Positions 9,528 through 18,187 of a stretch of 64,000 bases of DNA are shown in pieces; position 1 is the first letter of the stretch; every line of letters begins with the position of its first letter. The notes below the pieces were generated by a model that did no database searches, was not told the DNA's origin, and saw only the letters and a list, made by a program, of their open reading frames with translations. The stretch comes from Phycisphaeraceae bacterium. GTDB taxonomy: Bacteria > Planctomycetota > Phycisphaerae > Phycisphaerales > UBA1924. Position numbers and translations under genes: made by a program. The stretch lies in assembly GCA_019636495.1 (NCBI GenBank), contig JAHBXL010000005.1, positions 1 to 64,000 of the forward strand, read 5' to 3'.

Positions 9528-9570
9528 TTGATTGATCGTTCAATACGGCGTAAATTGAACGATCAATCAA
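9528..9570. promoter_or_regulatory. Paired TetR-type operators abutting the regulator start codon
   Basis: A perfect 17-base inverted repeat, TTGATTGATCGTTCAAT (9528-9544) and its exact reverse complement (9554-9570), is separated by nine bases and ends immediately before ATG 9571. Each arm also contains its own dyad, ATTGA-N4-TCAAT (9531-9544 and 9554-9567), so this is probably two operator sites about 23 bases centre to centre. The position argues for autorepression by the TetR-family protein encoded directly after it. No room is left for a Shine-Dalgarno sequence. Confidence 0.8.
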
Positions 9571-10218
9571 ATGACCGCGCCTGATCCCCCTTCATCCCGA
9601 GACCGGATCCTTGAAGCCGCCCGCCGGCTCTTCCACGAGCAGGGCTTCCACGCGACCGGCATCTCCACGATTCTGCGCGAATCGAGCGCGAACAGCGGCA
9701 CGCTCTATCACTACTTCGACAACAAGGATGCACTGCTGGTCGGCGTGCTGGAGTACTACACGCGCCTGCTGCACCCGGCCGTGATGGGCCCCGTGGAACA
9801 GGCCACGGGCGACGGGATCGAGCGCGTCTTCATCCTCTTGCAGAACTACCGCGACGGCCTGGCCTCGCTCGACTTTCGCATGGGCTGCCCGATCGGCAAC
9901 CTCGCGCTGGAAGTGGCCGATGACCACGCCGCGGCACGCGATCTGATTGTCCGCAACTTCGAAAACTGGGCCGCGAACGTGCACGCGTGGCTGGAATCGG
10001 CTCGCGACCGACTCCCCTTCTCCACGGACCTTGCCGCGATGTCGCGCTTCATCCTCACGGTGATGGAAGGCGGCATGATGCAGGCCCGTGCTGCACGGGA
10101 CATCGCGCCCATGGATCAATCGATCGCGCATCTTCGCGCGTACTTCGACCTGCTGCAAACGCAGGCCGCGGCGGAACGCACGGCACGGGGCGGGAACTCT
10201 CCTGGAGACCGTTCATGA
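9571..10218 (+). CDS. TetR/AcrR-family transcriptional regulator
   Basis: The 215-residue protein starts with a classic TetR DNA-binding domain: RDRILEAARRLFHEQGFHAT, ISTILRESSANSGTLYHYF and DNKDALLVGVLEYY (about residues 10-60). The C-terminal ligand domain contains MGCPIGNLALEVADDHAAAR, a signature of the NemR/AcuR-like subgroup. The ATG follows directly on a perfect inverted repeat, so the messenger may be leaderless or poorly translated. The stop codon overlaps the start of the SRPBCC gene, so the two are co-expressed and the regulator probably controls that gene and itself. Confidence 0.92.
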   Translation: MTAPDPPSSRDRILEAARRLFHEQGFHATGISTILRESSANSGTLYHYFDNKDALLVGVLEYYTRLLHPAVMGPVEQATGDGIERVFILLQNYRDGLASLDFRMGCPIGNLALEVADDHAAARDLIVRNFENWAANVHAWLESARDRLPFSTDLAAMSRFILTVMEGGMMQARAARDIAPMDQSIAHLRAYFDLLQTQAAAERTARGGNSPGDRS

Positions 10219-11327
10219 CACTTCTCATCGAGGTCGTCAACCCATTCGCCTTCGGGGTCATCTGCTCGATCCTCGGCACGATCGGCGCCCACGCTTCGGA
10301 GCCGCCGCCACCTGTTCCCGCCGCGCCCGACCCCGCCGCCTTCGCCGCGCCCGATACCTCGCCGCTGGTGCACGAGGGCGTGATCAACGCGCCCATCGCC
10401 GAGGTGTGGAAGGGCATCTCGACAGCCGAGGGCTACAAGATGTGGGGCGTGGCGCAATGCGAGTTCGACTTGCGCATCGGCGGGAAGATCCGCACGCACT
10501 ACGACCCCAAGGGCACCTTGGGCGACGAAGGGACCATCGAGCAGGAGGTGCTCGCCTTCGAGCCCGAGCGCATGCTCGCGTTCCGAGTCAGCAAGCCGCC
10601 GACGGGCTTCCCGTTCAAGGAGGCCTGGAAGAGCACCTGGTCCGTCATCACGCTGACCGACCTCGGCGACAACCGCACGCACATGCGCCTGGCAGGGCTC
10701 GGCTACACCGCCGATGCGGAATCGCAGGCGATGCGGAAGTTCTTTCTTTCCGGCAACGAGTGGAGCATCAAGCGCGCGCAAACGCACTTCGATTCATCGG
10801 CCAGGCCGCCGTCCGGCCCGGCGCACGCGCAGGACCCGCTGGCGGACATCGCGCTCGAGACGGTCCTCCCTTGCCCGCGCGATGCGGCATGGCAACTGAT
10901 CAGCACGAGCGATGGCTGGCGCAGGGCCATGGGCGTGCCCGGCAACATCGAGTTGCGGCCCGGCGGGCCGTTCGAGTTGTACTTCCGCGCCGATGGGCCC
11001 GAGGGCCAGCGCGGCTCGGAAGGCTGCACCGTCCTTGGTTTCGTGCCCGGCGAGTTGCTGTCGTTCACGTGGAACGCGCCCCCCATGTTCGCCCACGCGC
11101 GGTCGCGGCACACCTGGGTCGTCATCCGCCTCGACGAGGCCGGACCGACCCGTACGCGGCTGCGCCTGTCACACTTGGGGTTTGCCGGCCACGCCGCGGC
11201 CGAACCTGACCACGCCAACCAATGGAAAGAGGTTCGCGAGTACTTCGCCGACGCATGGCCGCGGGTGCTGGAGGCTCTCCGCCGCACCGCCGCGCTCGAC
11301 CGCACGCCCTCCGAACACGGCCGGTGA
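10215..11327 (+). CDS. Tandem SRPBCC (AHSA1-like) domain protein
   Basis: The 370-residue product contains two START-like SRPBCC domains. The first is near residues 50-190 (VHEGVINAPIAEVWKGISTA through LTDLGDNRTHMRLAGLGYTA) and the second near 215-360 (ALETVLPCPRDAAWQLIST through RTRLRLSHLGFAGHAAAEPD). Both carry the EVWK/AAWQ helix and the late LxxLGDxRTxxxL pattern of activator-of-Hsp90-ATPase-1-like proteins. The first 30 residues are hydrophobic and may be a signal or membrane segment. The ATG overlaps the TetR stop by four bases. A ligand-binding or chaperone-like role is possible, but no ligand can be named. Confidence 0.88.
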   Translation: MTLLIEVVNPFAFGVICSILGTIGAHASEPPPPVPAAPDPAAFAAPDTSPLVHEGVINAPIAEVWKGISTAEGYKMWGVAQCEFDLRIGGKIRTHYDPKGTLGDEGTIEQEVLAFEPERMLAFRVSKPPTGFPFKEAWKSTWSVITLTDLGDNRTHMRLAGLGYTADAESQAMRKFFLSGNEWSIKRAQTHFDSSARPPSGPAHAQDPLADIALETVLPCPRDAAWQLISTSDGWRRAMGVPGNIELRPGGPFELYFRADGPEGQRGSEGCTVLGFVPGELLSFTWNAPPMFAHARSRHTWVVIRLDEAGPTRTRLRLSHLGFAGHAAAEPDHANQWKEVREYFADAWPRVLEALRRTAALDRTPSEHGR

Positions 11328-11493
11328 GCGGCCCTCCGCGAGAATCGGCCGCGCCGGCCGAGATGGCATCCCCGACCGACCGAAGCCGGTACCATTGGCC
11401 ATGGAAGCGGAGCGGCCGGCCATCCGGCCCGACACGTCGCGGGCCCGCCGAGCCACCGCCGGACTTCCACCACCGAACAACCGGAGATTGAGC

Positions 11494-12606
11494 ATGTCGA
11501 AACGTCTGACGATCGCGGTCGCGGCGGCGCTTGTGTGCGCCGGGAGCGCGCTGGGCCAGGGCACAACACCCAGCACCGCACCCAAGCAGGCAGAGAATCA
11601 GAAGGAAACCCAGCCGACCAAACTCCTCCCGGGCGACAAGGCCCCGACGCTGAGCGTCGAGAAGTGGTTCAAGGGCGAGCCGGTCACCGGCTTTGAGAAG
11701 GGCCGCGTCTATGTCGTGGAGTTCTGGGCCACCTGGTGCGGGCCGTGCATCGCGGTCTTCCCGCACCTCTCGGAACTGCAGAAGGAGTACAAGTCCAAGG
11801 GCGTGACCGTCATCGGCGTGAACATCTGGGAGCGCCCCCTCAACGATCAGACCTTCGACAAGGTCAAGGCCTTCGTTGACAAGCAGGGCGACAAGATGTC
11901 GTACGCGGTCGCCTTCGACGGCATGGCCAGGAACATGACCCGCACCTACATGGAAGCCGCGGGCCGCGGCGGCATTCCCTCGGCGTTCATCGTCGACAAG
12001 GAGAGCAAGATCGCCTGGATCGGCCACCCCGCCGAGATGGACGAGCCGCTCAAGCAGGTCGTCGCCGGCACGTGGGATGCATCCAAGGCCCGCAGCGCGG
12101 CCGAGGTTGAAATGGCGGTGCAGGAAGTCATCTCCAAGAACCGCACCGACCCCGAGGCCATGCTGACCGCCTTCGACGAACTCGAATCCCGCATGCCCGC
12201 GGCCAAGCCGCAGATCGACGCCTTCCGCTGGCGCATCTATTCCATGACGGGCCAGGCCGACAAGGCGCTGGCCATGGCCCGCCCCCTCATCGAGAAGGCC
12301 ATCGCCGACAAGAACGCCGCCGCCCTCAACGACTACTCCTGGACCATGGTCGATCCCGATGGACCATTCCCCAAGGACAAGATCGACACCGACCTGGCCT
12401 TCCGGGCCGCGACCAAGGCCGTCGAGTTCACCAATGAGAAAGACGGCGCGATCATCGACACGCTCGCCCGCGTCTACTTCGTCAAGGGCAACATCGACAA
12501 GGCCATCGAGTGGCAGACCAAGGCTGTCGCCGTCGCGCCGCCCGGCATGAAGGAGCAACTCGAAGAAGTGCTCGACGAGTACAAGGCCGCCAAGACCAAG
12601 GGCTGA
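11494..12606 (+). CDS. Secreted TlpA-like thioredoxin-fold protein with helical C-terminal domain
   Basis: The 370-residue protein has a signal peptide (LTIAVAAALVCAGSALGQ) and then a TlpA/ResA thioredoxin domain (about residues 40-190) with the redox motif FWATWCGPC and the cis-proline region GGIPSAFIVDKESKIAWIG. The remaining 170 or so residues are alpha-helical and TPR-like (DKALAMARPLIEKAIADKNA, DGAIIDTLARVYFVKGN). The ATG is 8 bases after GGAG. A related but more distant protein is encoded at 35288. Probable extracytoplasmic disulfide reductase. A strong terminator follows at 12648. Confidence 0.88.
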   Translation: MSKRLTIAVAAALVCAGSALGQGTTPSTAPKQAENQKETQPTKLLPGDKAPTLSVEKWFKGEPVTGFEKGRVYVVEFWATWCGPCIAVFPHLSELQKEYKSKGVTVIGVNIWERPLNDQTFDKVKAFVDKQGDKMSYAVAFDGMARNMTRTYMEAAGRGGIPSAFIVDKESKIAWIGHPAEMDEPLKQVVAGTWDASKARSAAEVEMAVQEVISKNRTDPEAMLTAFDELESRMPAAKPQIDAFRWRIYSMTGQADKALAMARPLIEKAIADKNAAALNDYSWTMVDPDGPFPKDKIDTDLAFRAATKAVEFTNEKDGAIIDTLARVYFVKGNIDKAIEWQTKAVAVAPPGMKEQLEEVLDEYKAAKTKG

Positions 12607-12647
12607 GCCCCGCGGCATCCACCACAGCCCATCCCGAATGGACCGCC

Positions 12648-12676
12648 AACCCCCGGCACCGGCCGGGGGTTTTTTC
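12648..12676 (+). terminator. Rho-independent terminator of the TlpA-like gene
   Basis: AACCCCCGGC (12648-12657), loop ACCG, then GCCGGGGGTT running into a T tract. The stem is perfect and GC-rich, starting about 40 bases after the stop at 12606. Confidence 0.9.
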
Positions 12677-12821
12677 GCGCCACGCAAGCCCGCCGCGGAA
12701 GAGCAGTGGGTGCAATTCCTCGTCCTCGCGGCGACATTCTCCGGGTGGTCAGGTGCGCGCTCCCACCGCGCACCGGCCACCGACCCCCGAGCCGATGAAC
12801 CAGCCGGGAATCTCCTCTTTG

Positions 12822-12857
12822 AACAGAACCCTGCATGGATCGATGCGGGGTTCTGTT
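12822..12857 (-). terminator. Long hairpin terminator downstream of the DinB-family gene
   Basis: AACAGAACCCTGCAT (12822-12836) pairs with ATGCGGGGTTCTGTT (12843-12857) with one wobble pair. It lies 15 bases past the minus-strand stop at 12872, facing the plus-strand terminator at 12648. The T tract after it is short, so efficiency is uncertain. Confidence 0.6.
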
Positions 12858-12871
12858 GTCTCCGCAAGTCG

Positions 12872-13405
12872 CTACCGCGGCGCGGGCGGCGCGAGAATGG
12901 AGAGGTACTGCTCCCACGGCCCCACGTCTTCTCTGAGTTGGAACGCCATGGCCTTGCACACCTGCGCGATGTGGTTCAGATCGTGCACAACCCACGTGGC
13001 GAGCAACTGTGACACCGTCACGACGCCCAGCGCGGGGTGGCGGCCGGTGCGTGCCAGGTCCGCCGCGGCGAGATTGCAGGCCCGGAGCGCTGCAAGCGAC
13101 TCGCGCCGATGCGCTTCGAACGAATCGAGGAGTTCATCCAGTGAGAGCGTGAGCAGGTGCTTGTGCCCGGCGCGGTCGAAGGAACCAAACGGCTCCGATT
13201 CGCCGTGTGCGAGGATGTGCGCAAGCCGCGGCATCCAGTCGGTCTGCTCGCCGAAGATCAGGTGGGCCACCACTTCGCGCGCGGTCCACGTGTCGGGGCC
13301 GTAGGGGCGATCGATCATTCCGGCGGGCGCGGTGGTCAAGAGCACGCGCAGCACGCGGGGCGTGCGATCCAGTGCTGCCAGCGCGTGCGGAAGGTCGAAC
13401 GTCAT
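12872..13405 (-). CDS. DinB-superfamily protein
   Basis: The 177-residue protein fits the DinB/YfiT four-helix bundle: WTAREVVAHLIFGEQTDWMP gives the first metal-ligand histidine and the late VVHDLNHIAQVCKAM gives the other two (H-x3-H). These proteins are metal-dependent thiol transferases or of unknown activity. The start at 13405 was chosen over longer possibilities because it lies just after the stop of glyQS (13419), 13 bases apart, which suggests a two-gene operon. Substrate unknown. Confidence 0.85.
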   Translation of the reverse strand: MTFDLPHALAALDRTPRVLRVLLTTAPAGMIDRPYGPDTWTAREVVAHLIFGEQTDWMPRLAHILAHGESEPFGSFDRAGHKHLLTLSLDELLDSFEAHRRESLAALRACNLAAADLARTGRHPALGVVTVSQLLATWVVHDLNHIAQVCKAMAFQLREDVGPWEQYLSILAPPAPR

Positions 13406-13418
13406 GTCTCGCTCCGCT

Positions 13419-15137
13419 TCACTCTCCGAGTTTCTCGCCCAGGAACTCCGCAACCTTGTCGATAGCAATTCGCTCCTGCGAGCCCGTGTCGCGGTCGCGC
13501 ACCGTTATCGTCTGGTCGGTCATGGTCTGCCCATCGATGGTGAAGCAGTACGGGCACCCCGCCTCGTCCATCCGCGCGTACCGCTTGCCGATCGTCTGCT
13601 TCGGGTCCGTCTCGATCAGCCCTTGCCGACCGAACCGCTTGTTGAGTTCGGCGTGCAGAGCCTCGGCCTTCTCCGGCATCCCGTCCTTGTTGACGAGCGG
13701 GAAGACCGCCGCCTTGATCGGCGCGATCCGCGGGTGGAACTTCATGAACTCGGGGCTGGGCCGCGCCGGGTCAACGGTGTAGGCCTCGCAGATGAGCGCG
13801 AGCACGCCGCGATCGAGGCCCGCCGCGGGCTCAATGCAGTGCGGCAGATAGCGCTCGCCCTTCCGCGATCCGTTGGGCAGCAACTCGCCGCGCTCCTGGT
13901 CGAAGTACTCGAGTTTCGCCCCCGAGTGCTTCTGGTGCTGGGTCAGGTCGAAGTTGCCGCGATGCGCCACGCCTTCGAGTTCGCCATACCCCGGCGCGGT
14001 GAACGGGAACCGGTACTCCACATCGCAGGTCCCCGTCGAGTAGTGCGAGAGTTCGTCTTTGTCGTGTTCGCGCAGGATCAGGTTGTCGCTCGACAGCCCG
14101 ATCGACCGCCACCACTCCATGCGGAAATCGCGCCAGAACTGGTACCACGCGTGCGATTCATCCGGGTGGCAGAAGAACTCGAGTTCGGCCTGCTCGAACT
14201 CGCGCGAGCGGAACGTGAAGTTTCGCGGCGTGATCTCGTTGCGGAAACTCTTGCCGGTGTTCCCGATGCCGAAGGGGATCTTGACGCGCGTGGTATCAAC
14301 GACATTCTTAAATTGCACGAAAATGCCCTGCGCGGTCTCGGGGCGGAGATAGACCTTGTTATCGTCGGTCTGGGTCAGACCGGCCCAGGTCTCGAACATC
14401 AACTTGAACTGCGCGGGCGCGCCGAGTTCACCGCCGCATCGCGGGCACGGCTCCTGCAGCCCGGTCGCATTCAACTGCTCCGTGGCGACGTGTCGCACAA
14501 TCTCCTGCACATCCGGTGGGACGTTCGGCTGACCATTCACGCGCGTCGCCAGCCACGACAATGTGACCTCAGGGTTCCGCACCAGCGCAAGGTTTGGAGC
14601 AAGTTTCTTCCCCTTGCCTCGCGCCCACTTCATCATGCGCGAAGAGTCAAGCCCGGGGGTCTGCGTTCCCATCGGCGCAGGCTCAAACTCCTGAATCAGC
14701 GAGTTGAACCACTCAGACGACTCAACAAGCGTGTCCCAGTACTGGTCCGCGCGCACAAAGTGCCCGCACTTGGCGCATTTCCGCATCGGGTCCGCAAACC
14801 CCGCGAGGTGCCCGCTCGCCTCCCACACCTTCGGGTGCTGGATGATGCACGTCTCCACCGGCACGCACCGCACCGCCTCGCCGTTCGGACCCTTGCGCCC
14901 CCACGCGGGATTCATGATCATGTCCTGCCACCACGCCTCGCGGAGGTTGCGCTTCATCAGCGCGCCCAGCGGGCCGTAATCCCAGAAGCCGTTGATCCCG
15001 CCGTAGATCTCGCTGGCCTGATAGATGAACCCGCGCCGCTTGCACAGCGACATGATCGCGTCCATGGGCTTGCGACCCGGAACGCTCGCCGCGGCGTCGG
15101 GCTGGCTGGCTGGGTCGTTGCTCGCGGGCGTGGTCAT
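13419..15137 (-). CDS. glyQS: Glycyl-tRNA synthetase (homodimeric class II type)
   Basis: The 572-residue protein charges tRNA-Gly. Class II motifs are clear: YGGINGFWDYGPLGALMKRN near the N-terminus, LRPETAQGIFVQFKN, GNTGKSFRNEITPRNFTFRS (motif 2), FEQAELEFFCHPDE, and ERYLPHCIEPAAGLDRGVLA (motif 3). The C-terminal anticodon-binding domain ends with YCFTIDGQTMTDQTITVRDR. A zinc-type Cys cluster (KCAKCGHF and PCPRCGGE) is present. The alpha2 type of enzyme is usually 450-600 residues. The ATG at 15137 has GAGAG upstream. The first 25 residues are low-complexity Ala/Ser/Pro. Confidence 0.96.
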   Translation of the reverse strand: MTTPASNDPASQPDAAASVPGRKPMDAIMSLCKRRGFIYQASEIYGGINGFWDYGPLGALMKRNLREAWWQDMIMNPAWGRKGPNGEAVRCVPVETCIIQHPKVWEASGHLAGFADPMRKCAKCGHFVRADQYWDTLVESSEWFNSLIQEFEPAPMGTQTPGLDSSRMMKWARGKGKKLAPNLALVRNPEVTLSWLATRVNGQPNVPPDVQEIVRHVATEQLNATGLQEPCPRCGGELGAPAQFKLMFETWAGLTQTDDNKVYLRPETAQGIFVQFKNVVDTTRVKIPFGIGNTGKSFRNEITPRNFTFRSREFEQAELEFFCHPDESHAWYQFWRDFRMEWWRSIGLSSDNLILREHDKDELSHYSTGTCDVEYRFPFTAPGYGELEGVAHRGNFDLTQHQKHSGAKLEYFDQERGELLPNGSRKGERYLPHCIEPAAGLDRGVLALICEAYTVDPARPSPEFMKFHPRIAPIKAAVFPLVNKDGMPEKAEALHAELNKRFGRQGLIETDPKQTIGKRYARMDEAGCPYCFTIDGQTMTDQTITVRDRDTGSQERIAIDKVAEFLGEKLGE

Positions 15138-15392
15138 GCTCACTCTCTGCTGGTTCGGGGCTTGCCTCGCGGCGGCGGACCCTGTGCCCGTCGCGGCGTT
15201 TGTTCGGGCCGGAGTATAGGGAACCGTTGCTGCACGCCCGAAACTCTCGATGCGCGGATCGGCCCGCGGATCACACGGAATCCAGCGGGGCGCAAAGTTG
15301 AGCCGATAATGTGGCCGCGAGCGGGAAATCGAGTAGGTTTGAGTGTTCGCCCTTGGTGTGCGCCCGGGCCAACCCGCCAGGACCGATCCGTC

Positions 15393-16799
15393 ATGACCGC
15401 GATGCCGAACATGATCGCCGGGAAGCCCCCGTCCGAGCCGCCGGGGGAGTTCAACCCGCTCTCGACGGCCGCGCTGGTCCGGCGGGTCACGTTCGGCCTG
15501 ACGCCCTCGGAACTGACGCTGGCCAACGCGCTGGGCCGCGAGGCGTACATCGAGCGGCACCTGAACCCGCAGTCGATCCCGGACCCGACGGTGCAATCGC
15601 GACTGGCGTCGCAGTACTCGTGGCTCTCGCTCCCCGCGCCGCAGTTGACCGGCTTCGCCGCGGACCAGTTGATCAACCGCCTGGTGGATGCGCGCATCCT
15701 TCGCGCCGCGCTGAGCGAGCGTCAGTTGTTCGAGCGCGTGGTCGACATGTGGACCGACCACTTCAACATCTTCATCCAGAACGGCCCCGAGCCGGTGATG
15801 AAGGTCGTGGACGACCGCGAGGTCATCCGCGCACACGCGCTGGGCCGCTTCCACGATCTGCTGCTGGCCAGCGCGTACAGCCCGGCGATGATCCACTCCC
15901 TCGACAATGTATCCAACCAGTTCGGCACGCCCAACGAAAACTACGCGCGCGAACTGCTGGAACTGCACACCATGGGGGCCAATGGCGGCTACACCCAGCA
16001 CGATGTGCGCGAGATCGCCAGGTGCTTCACCGGATGGGCCTATTACGGCGGATTCTCCGGCGACATCTCCTACACCTTCTTCTACAACCCGGGCTCGCAC
16101 GACAACGGCCAGAAAATCGTCCTGGGCAACATCATCCCCGCGAACCTCGGAATTGAGGACGGGCACCGCGTCGTGCAGATCCTCGCCGGGCACCCCTCCA
16201 CCGCGCGGCACATCGCGCGCAAACTGCTGGTCGAGTTCTGGGGCTATGACCCGCCGGCCCGGCTCATCGGCGACATCGCCCGCGTCTACACACGCACCGG
16301 CGGCGACATCCGCGCCATGATCCGCGCCATCCTCGATCCCTCCATCTGGCCCAGCCCGACGCCGAAGTTCAAACGGCCGCTCCACCTCGTCGCATCGATC
16401 CTCCGGGCCGTCGGGACGCTGCTTGTCAACGCCGGCGCGATGCGCGAGCCGCTCGCCGCGGCGGGGCACCTGCCTTTCCACTGGGCGCCGCCCAACGGGT
16501 ACCCGGACCGCCTGAGCGCCTGGGCCGGATCGCTGCTGGTGCGTTGGAACTTCGCCTCCGACCTGACCTCGGGCGTCTACAACACCTCCGCTTCGTTCCT
16601 GCCGACCGCCCTTTTCGGCCTCGACCCCTCGCCGCAGTCCATCGTGCAGACGATGAACCAGATGCTGCACGGCGGCGAGATGCCTGCGCCAGAACGCGCG
16701 GCCCTGCTGCAATGGATCGGCCCCTCGCCGGTCAGCGAGACGCGGTTGCGCGAGGCTCTCGGCCTGGCATTCTCCATGCCGTCCTTTCAGTGGTACTGA
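15393..16799 (+). CDS. DUF1800-family protein
   Basis: The 468-residue protein matches the DUF1800 family: LVRRVTFGLTPSELTLANAL near the N-terminus, WTDHFNIFIQNG, the conserved NENYARELLELHTMG, then YTQHDVREIARCFTGWAYYG and SARHIARKL-like HPSTARHIARKLLVEFWGYD. Function is unknown. These genes are almost always next to a DUF1501 gene, as here (37 bases downstream), and the pair may act together on the cell envelope. The start is not certain: ATG 15393 is preferred, with in-frame ATG 15402 also possible. Confidence 0.9.
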   Translation: MTAMPNMIAGKPPSEPPGEFNPLSTAALVRRVTFGLTPSELTLANALGREAYIERHLNPQSIPDPTVQSRLASQYSWLSLPAPQLTGFAADQLINRLVDARILRAALSERQLFERVVDMWTDHFNIFIQNGPEPVMKVVDDREVIRAHALGRFHDLLLASAYSPAMIHSLDNVSNQFGTPNENYARELLELHTMGANGGYTQHDVREIARCFTGWAYYGGFSGDISYTFFYNPGSHDNGQKIVLGNIIPANLGIEDGHRVVQILAGHPSTARHIARKLLVEFWGYDPPARLIGDIARVYTRTGGDIRAMIRAILDPSIWPSPTPKFKRPLHLVASILRAVGTLLVNAGAMREPLAAAGHLPFHWAPPNGYPDRLSAWAGSLLVRWNFASDLTSGVYNTSASFLPTALFGLDPSPQSIVQTMNQMLHGGEMPAPERAALLQWIGPSPVSETRLREALGLAFSMPSFQWY

Positions 16800-16835
16800 T
16801 TCCACCTTTGTGCTTCCCCATCGACCTTGACCCCC

Positions 16836-18107
16836 ATGAACGACCTCGCCTGCACAGGATGCCCGGAGTACCGCACGCTCTCGCGTCGGGGCTTTCTGCG
16901 CGCCGGCGCGGCCGCCGCGGCGGGGGCGCTCGCCGCGCCCGCTTGGATGCCCCGGGTCGCCTTTGGCAACGGCATCGCGCTCGGACGCGACGTGCTGGTG
17001 ACGATCTTCCTTCGCGGCGGGGCCGATGGCCTTTCGATGTGCGTGCCCTTCGCCGAGCCGGTGTACTACGCGCTCCGGCCCAACACGTCGGTGCCGCCGC
17101 CCGGCTCGGGCGCGGATGGCGCGATCAACCTCGACGGGTTCTTCGGCCTTGCGCCCGCGATGTCGCCGCTGCTGGAGGCATGGAACGCCGGGCGCCTGGC
17201 GATCGTGCACGCGTGCGGGCTCAACGACCCGACGCGCTCGCACTTTGATGCCCAGCGATACATGGAACTGGGCGGGACCGATGGGCCCCCGCTCTTTGAC
17301 GGCTGGATGGCCCGGCACCTGGCCTCCATCGGCGCGGCGGGAGGCCTGGTCCGCGGCCTGGCGCACGGACACGCGATTCCCGCTTCCCTCTGGGGGGCCG
17401 ATCGCACCGCGCCCGTTCCCGACCCGGCCGACTACGGGCTGTCCGGCGATCCCTCGACGCGAGATGCACGGCTGGAGTTCCTCGTGCACGAATATGTCCG
17501 CGCAGGAGGGCAGTTGCGGTTTGCAGCGCTCAATACGCGATCGACCGTGCGCCTGCTCGACGAGGTGGACTTCGCGGGCTATCAGCCCCTCGGCGGCGCC
17601 TCGTACCCGCCCACGCCCTTCGGCCAGGCGCTGCGCACGACCGCCGCGATGATCCGCGCCCGCATCGGCGTCGAGGCCGTCGCCATCGACAACGGCGGCT
17701 GGGACCTGCACACGCAGATGTACCCCAACGGTCAAGGCCCCATGGCGCTGCGCATGGCCGGGCTTGCGCAGGGCCTCGCGGCGTTCCACCGCGACGTGAT
17801 CGACGGTGTCGGCGGCGTGACGGTGGTGGTGATGTCCGAGTTCGGCCGGCGCATCGCCGAGAATGGCGGGCATGGCACCGATCACGGCCACGGCAACGCG
17901 ATGCTTGTGCTGGGCCGGCACGTGCACGGCCGACGCGTCGTGACGCAATGGCCGGGGCTTGCGGACCTGTACGACGGCATCGACCTACGAATCACCACCG
18001 ACTACCGCGACGTTCTGGCGGAGATCCTCTCCCGTCGCGTCGGCAACGCGAACCTTGCCGACGTGTTCCCGGGGTACACGCCTACATTCCGCGGCGTCGT
18101 GTACTGA
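16836..18107 (+). CDS. DUF1501-family protein with Tat signal
   Basis: The 423-residue protein has a twin-arginine signal (SRRGFLRAGAAAAAGALAAP), then the DUF1501 fold, which is related to sulfatase/alkaline-phosphatase-like enzymes: LVTIFLRGGADGLSMCVPFA, AIDNGGWDLHTQMYPN and VVVMSEFGRRIAENGGHGTD followed by HGHGNAML. The histidine and aspartate residues of these motifs could bind metal, but activity is not established. It is exported folded. It lies 37 bases after the DUF1800 gene in the same operon. ATG 16836 replaces an in-frame TTG at 16827. Confidence 0.92.
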   Translation: MNDLACTGCPEYRTLSRRGFLRAGAAAAAGALAAPAWMPRVAFGNGIALGRDVLVTIFLRGGADGLSMCVPFAEPVYYALRPNTSVPPPGSGADGAINLDGFFGLAPAMSPLLEAWNAGRLAIVHACGLNDPTRSHFDAQRYMELGGTDGPPLFDGWMARHLASIGAAGGLVRGLAHGHAIPASLWGADRTAPVPDPADYGLSGDPSTRDARLEFLVHEYVRAGGQLRFAALNTRSTVRLLDEVDFAGYQPLGGASYPPTPFGQALRTTAAMIRARIGVEAVAIDNGGWDLHTQMYPNGQGPMALRMAGLAQGLAAFHRDVIDGVGGVTVVVMSEFGRRIAENGGHGTDHGHGNAMLVLGRHVHGRRVVTQWPGLADLYDGIDLRITTDYRDVLAEILSRRVGNANLADVFPGYTPTFRGVVY

Positions 18108-18133
18108 GCCCCGGCGCCAGGCCCCAAACAAAA

Positions 18134-18159
18134 CGGCCCCGGGCGCATGCCCGGGGCCG
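18134..18159 (-). terminator. Terminator between convergent DUF1501 and metalloprotease genes
   Basis: CGGCCCCGGGC (18134-18144), loop GCAT, GCCCGGGGCCG (18149-18159), a perfect 11-base stem. Read on the minus strand it is followed by CCGTTTTGTTTGG, so it mainly ends the gene at 18188, but it may also stop plus-strand transcripts. Confidence 0.8.
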
Positions 18160-18187
18160 AAAGGTCGAGGTGTTGTGCGTGCCGACG

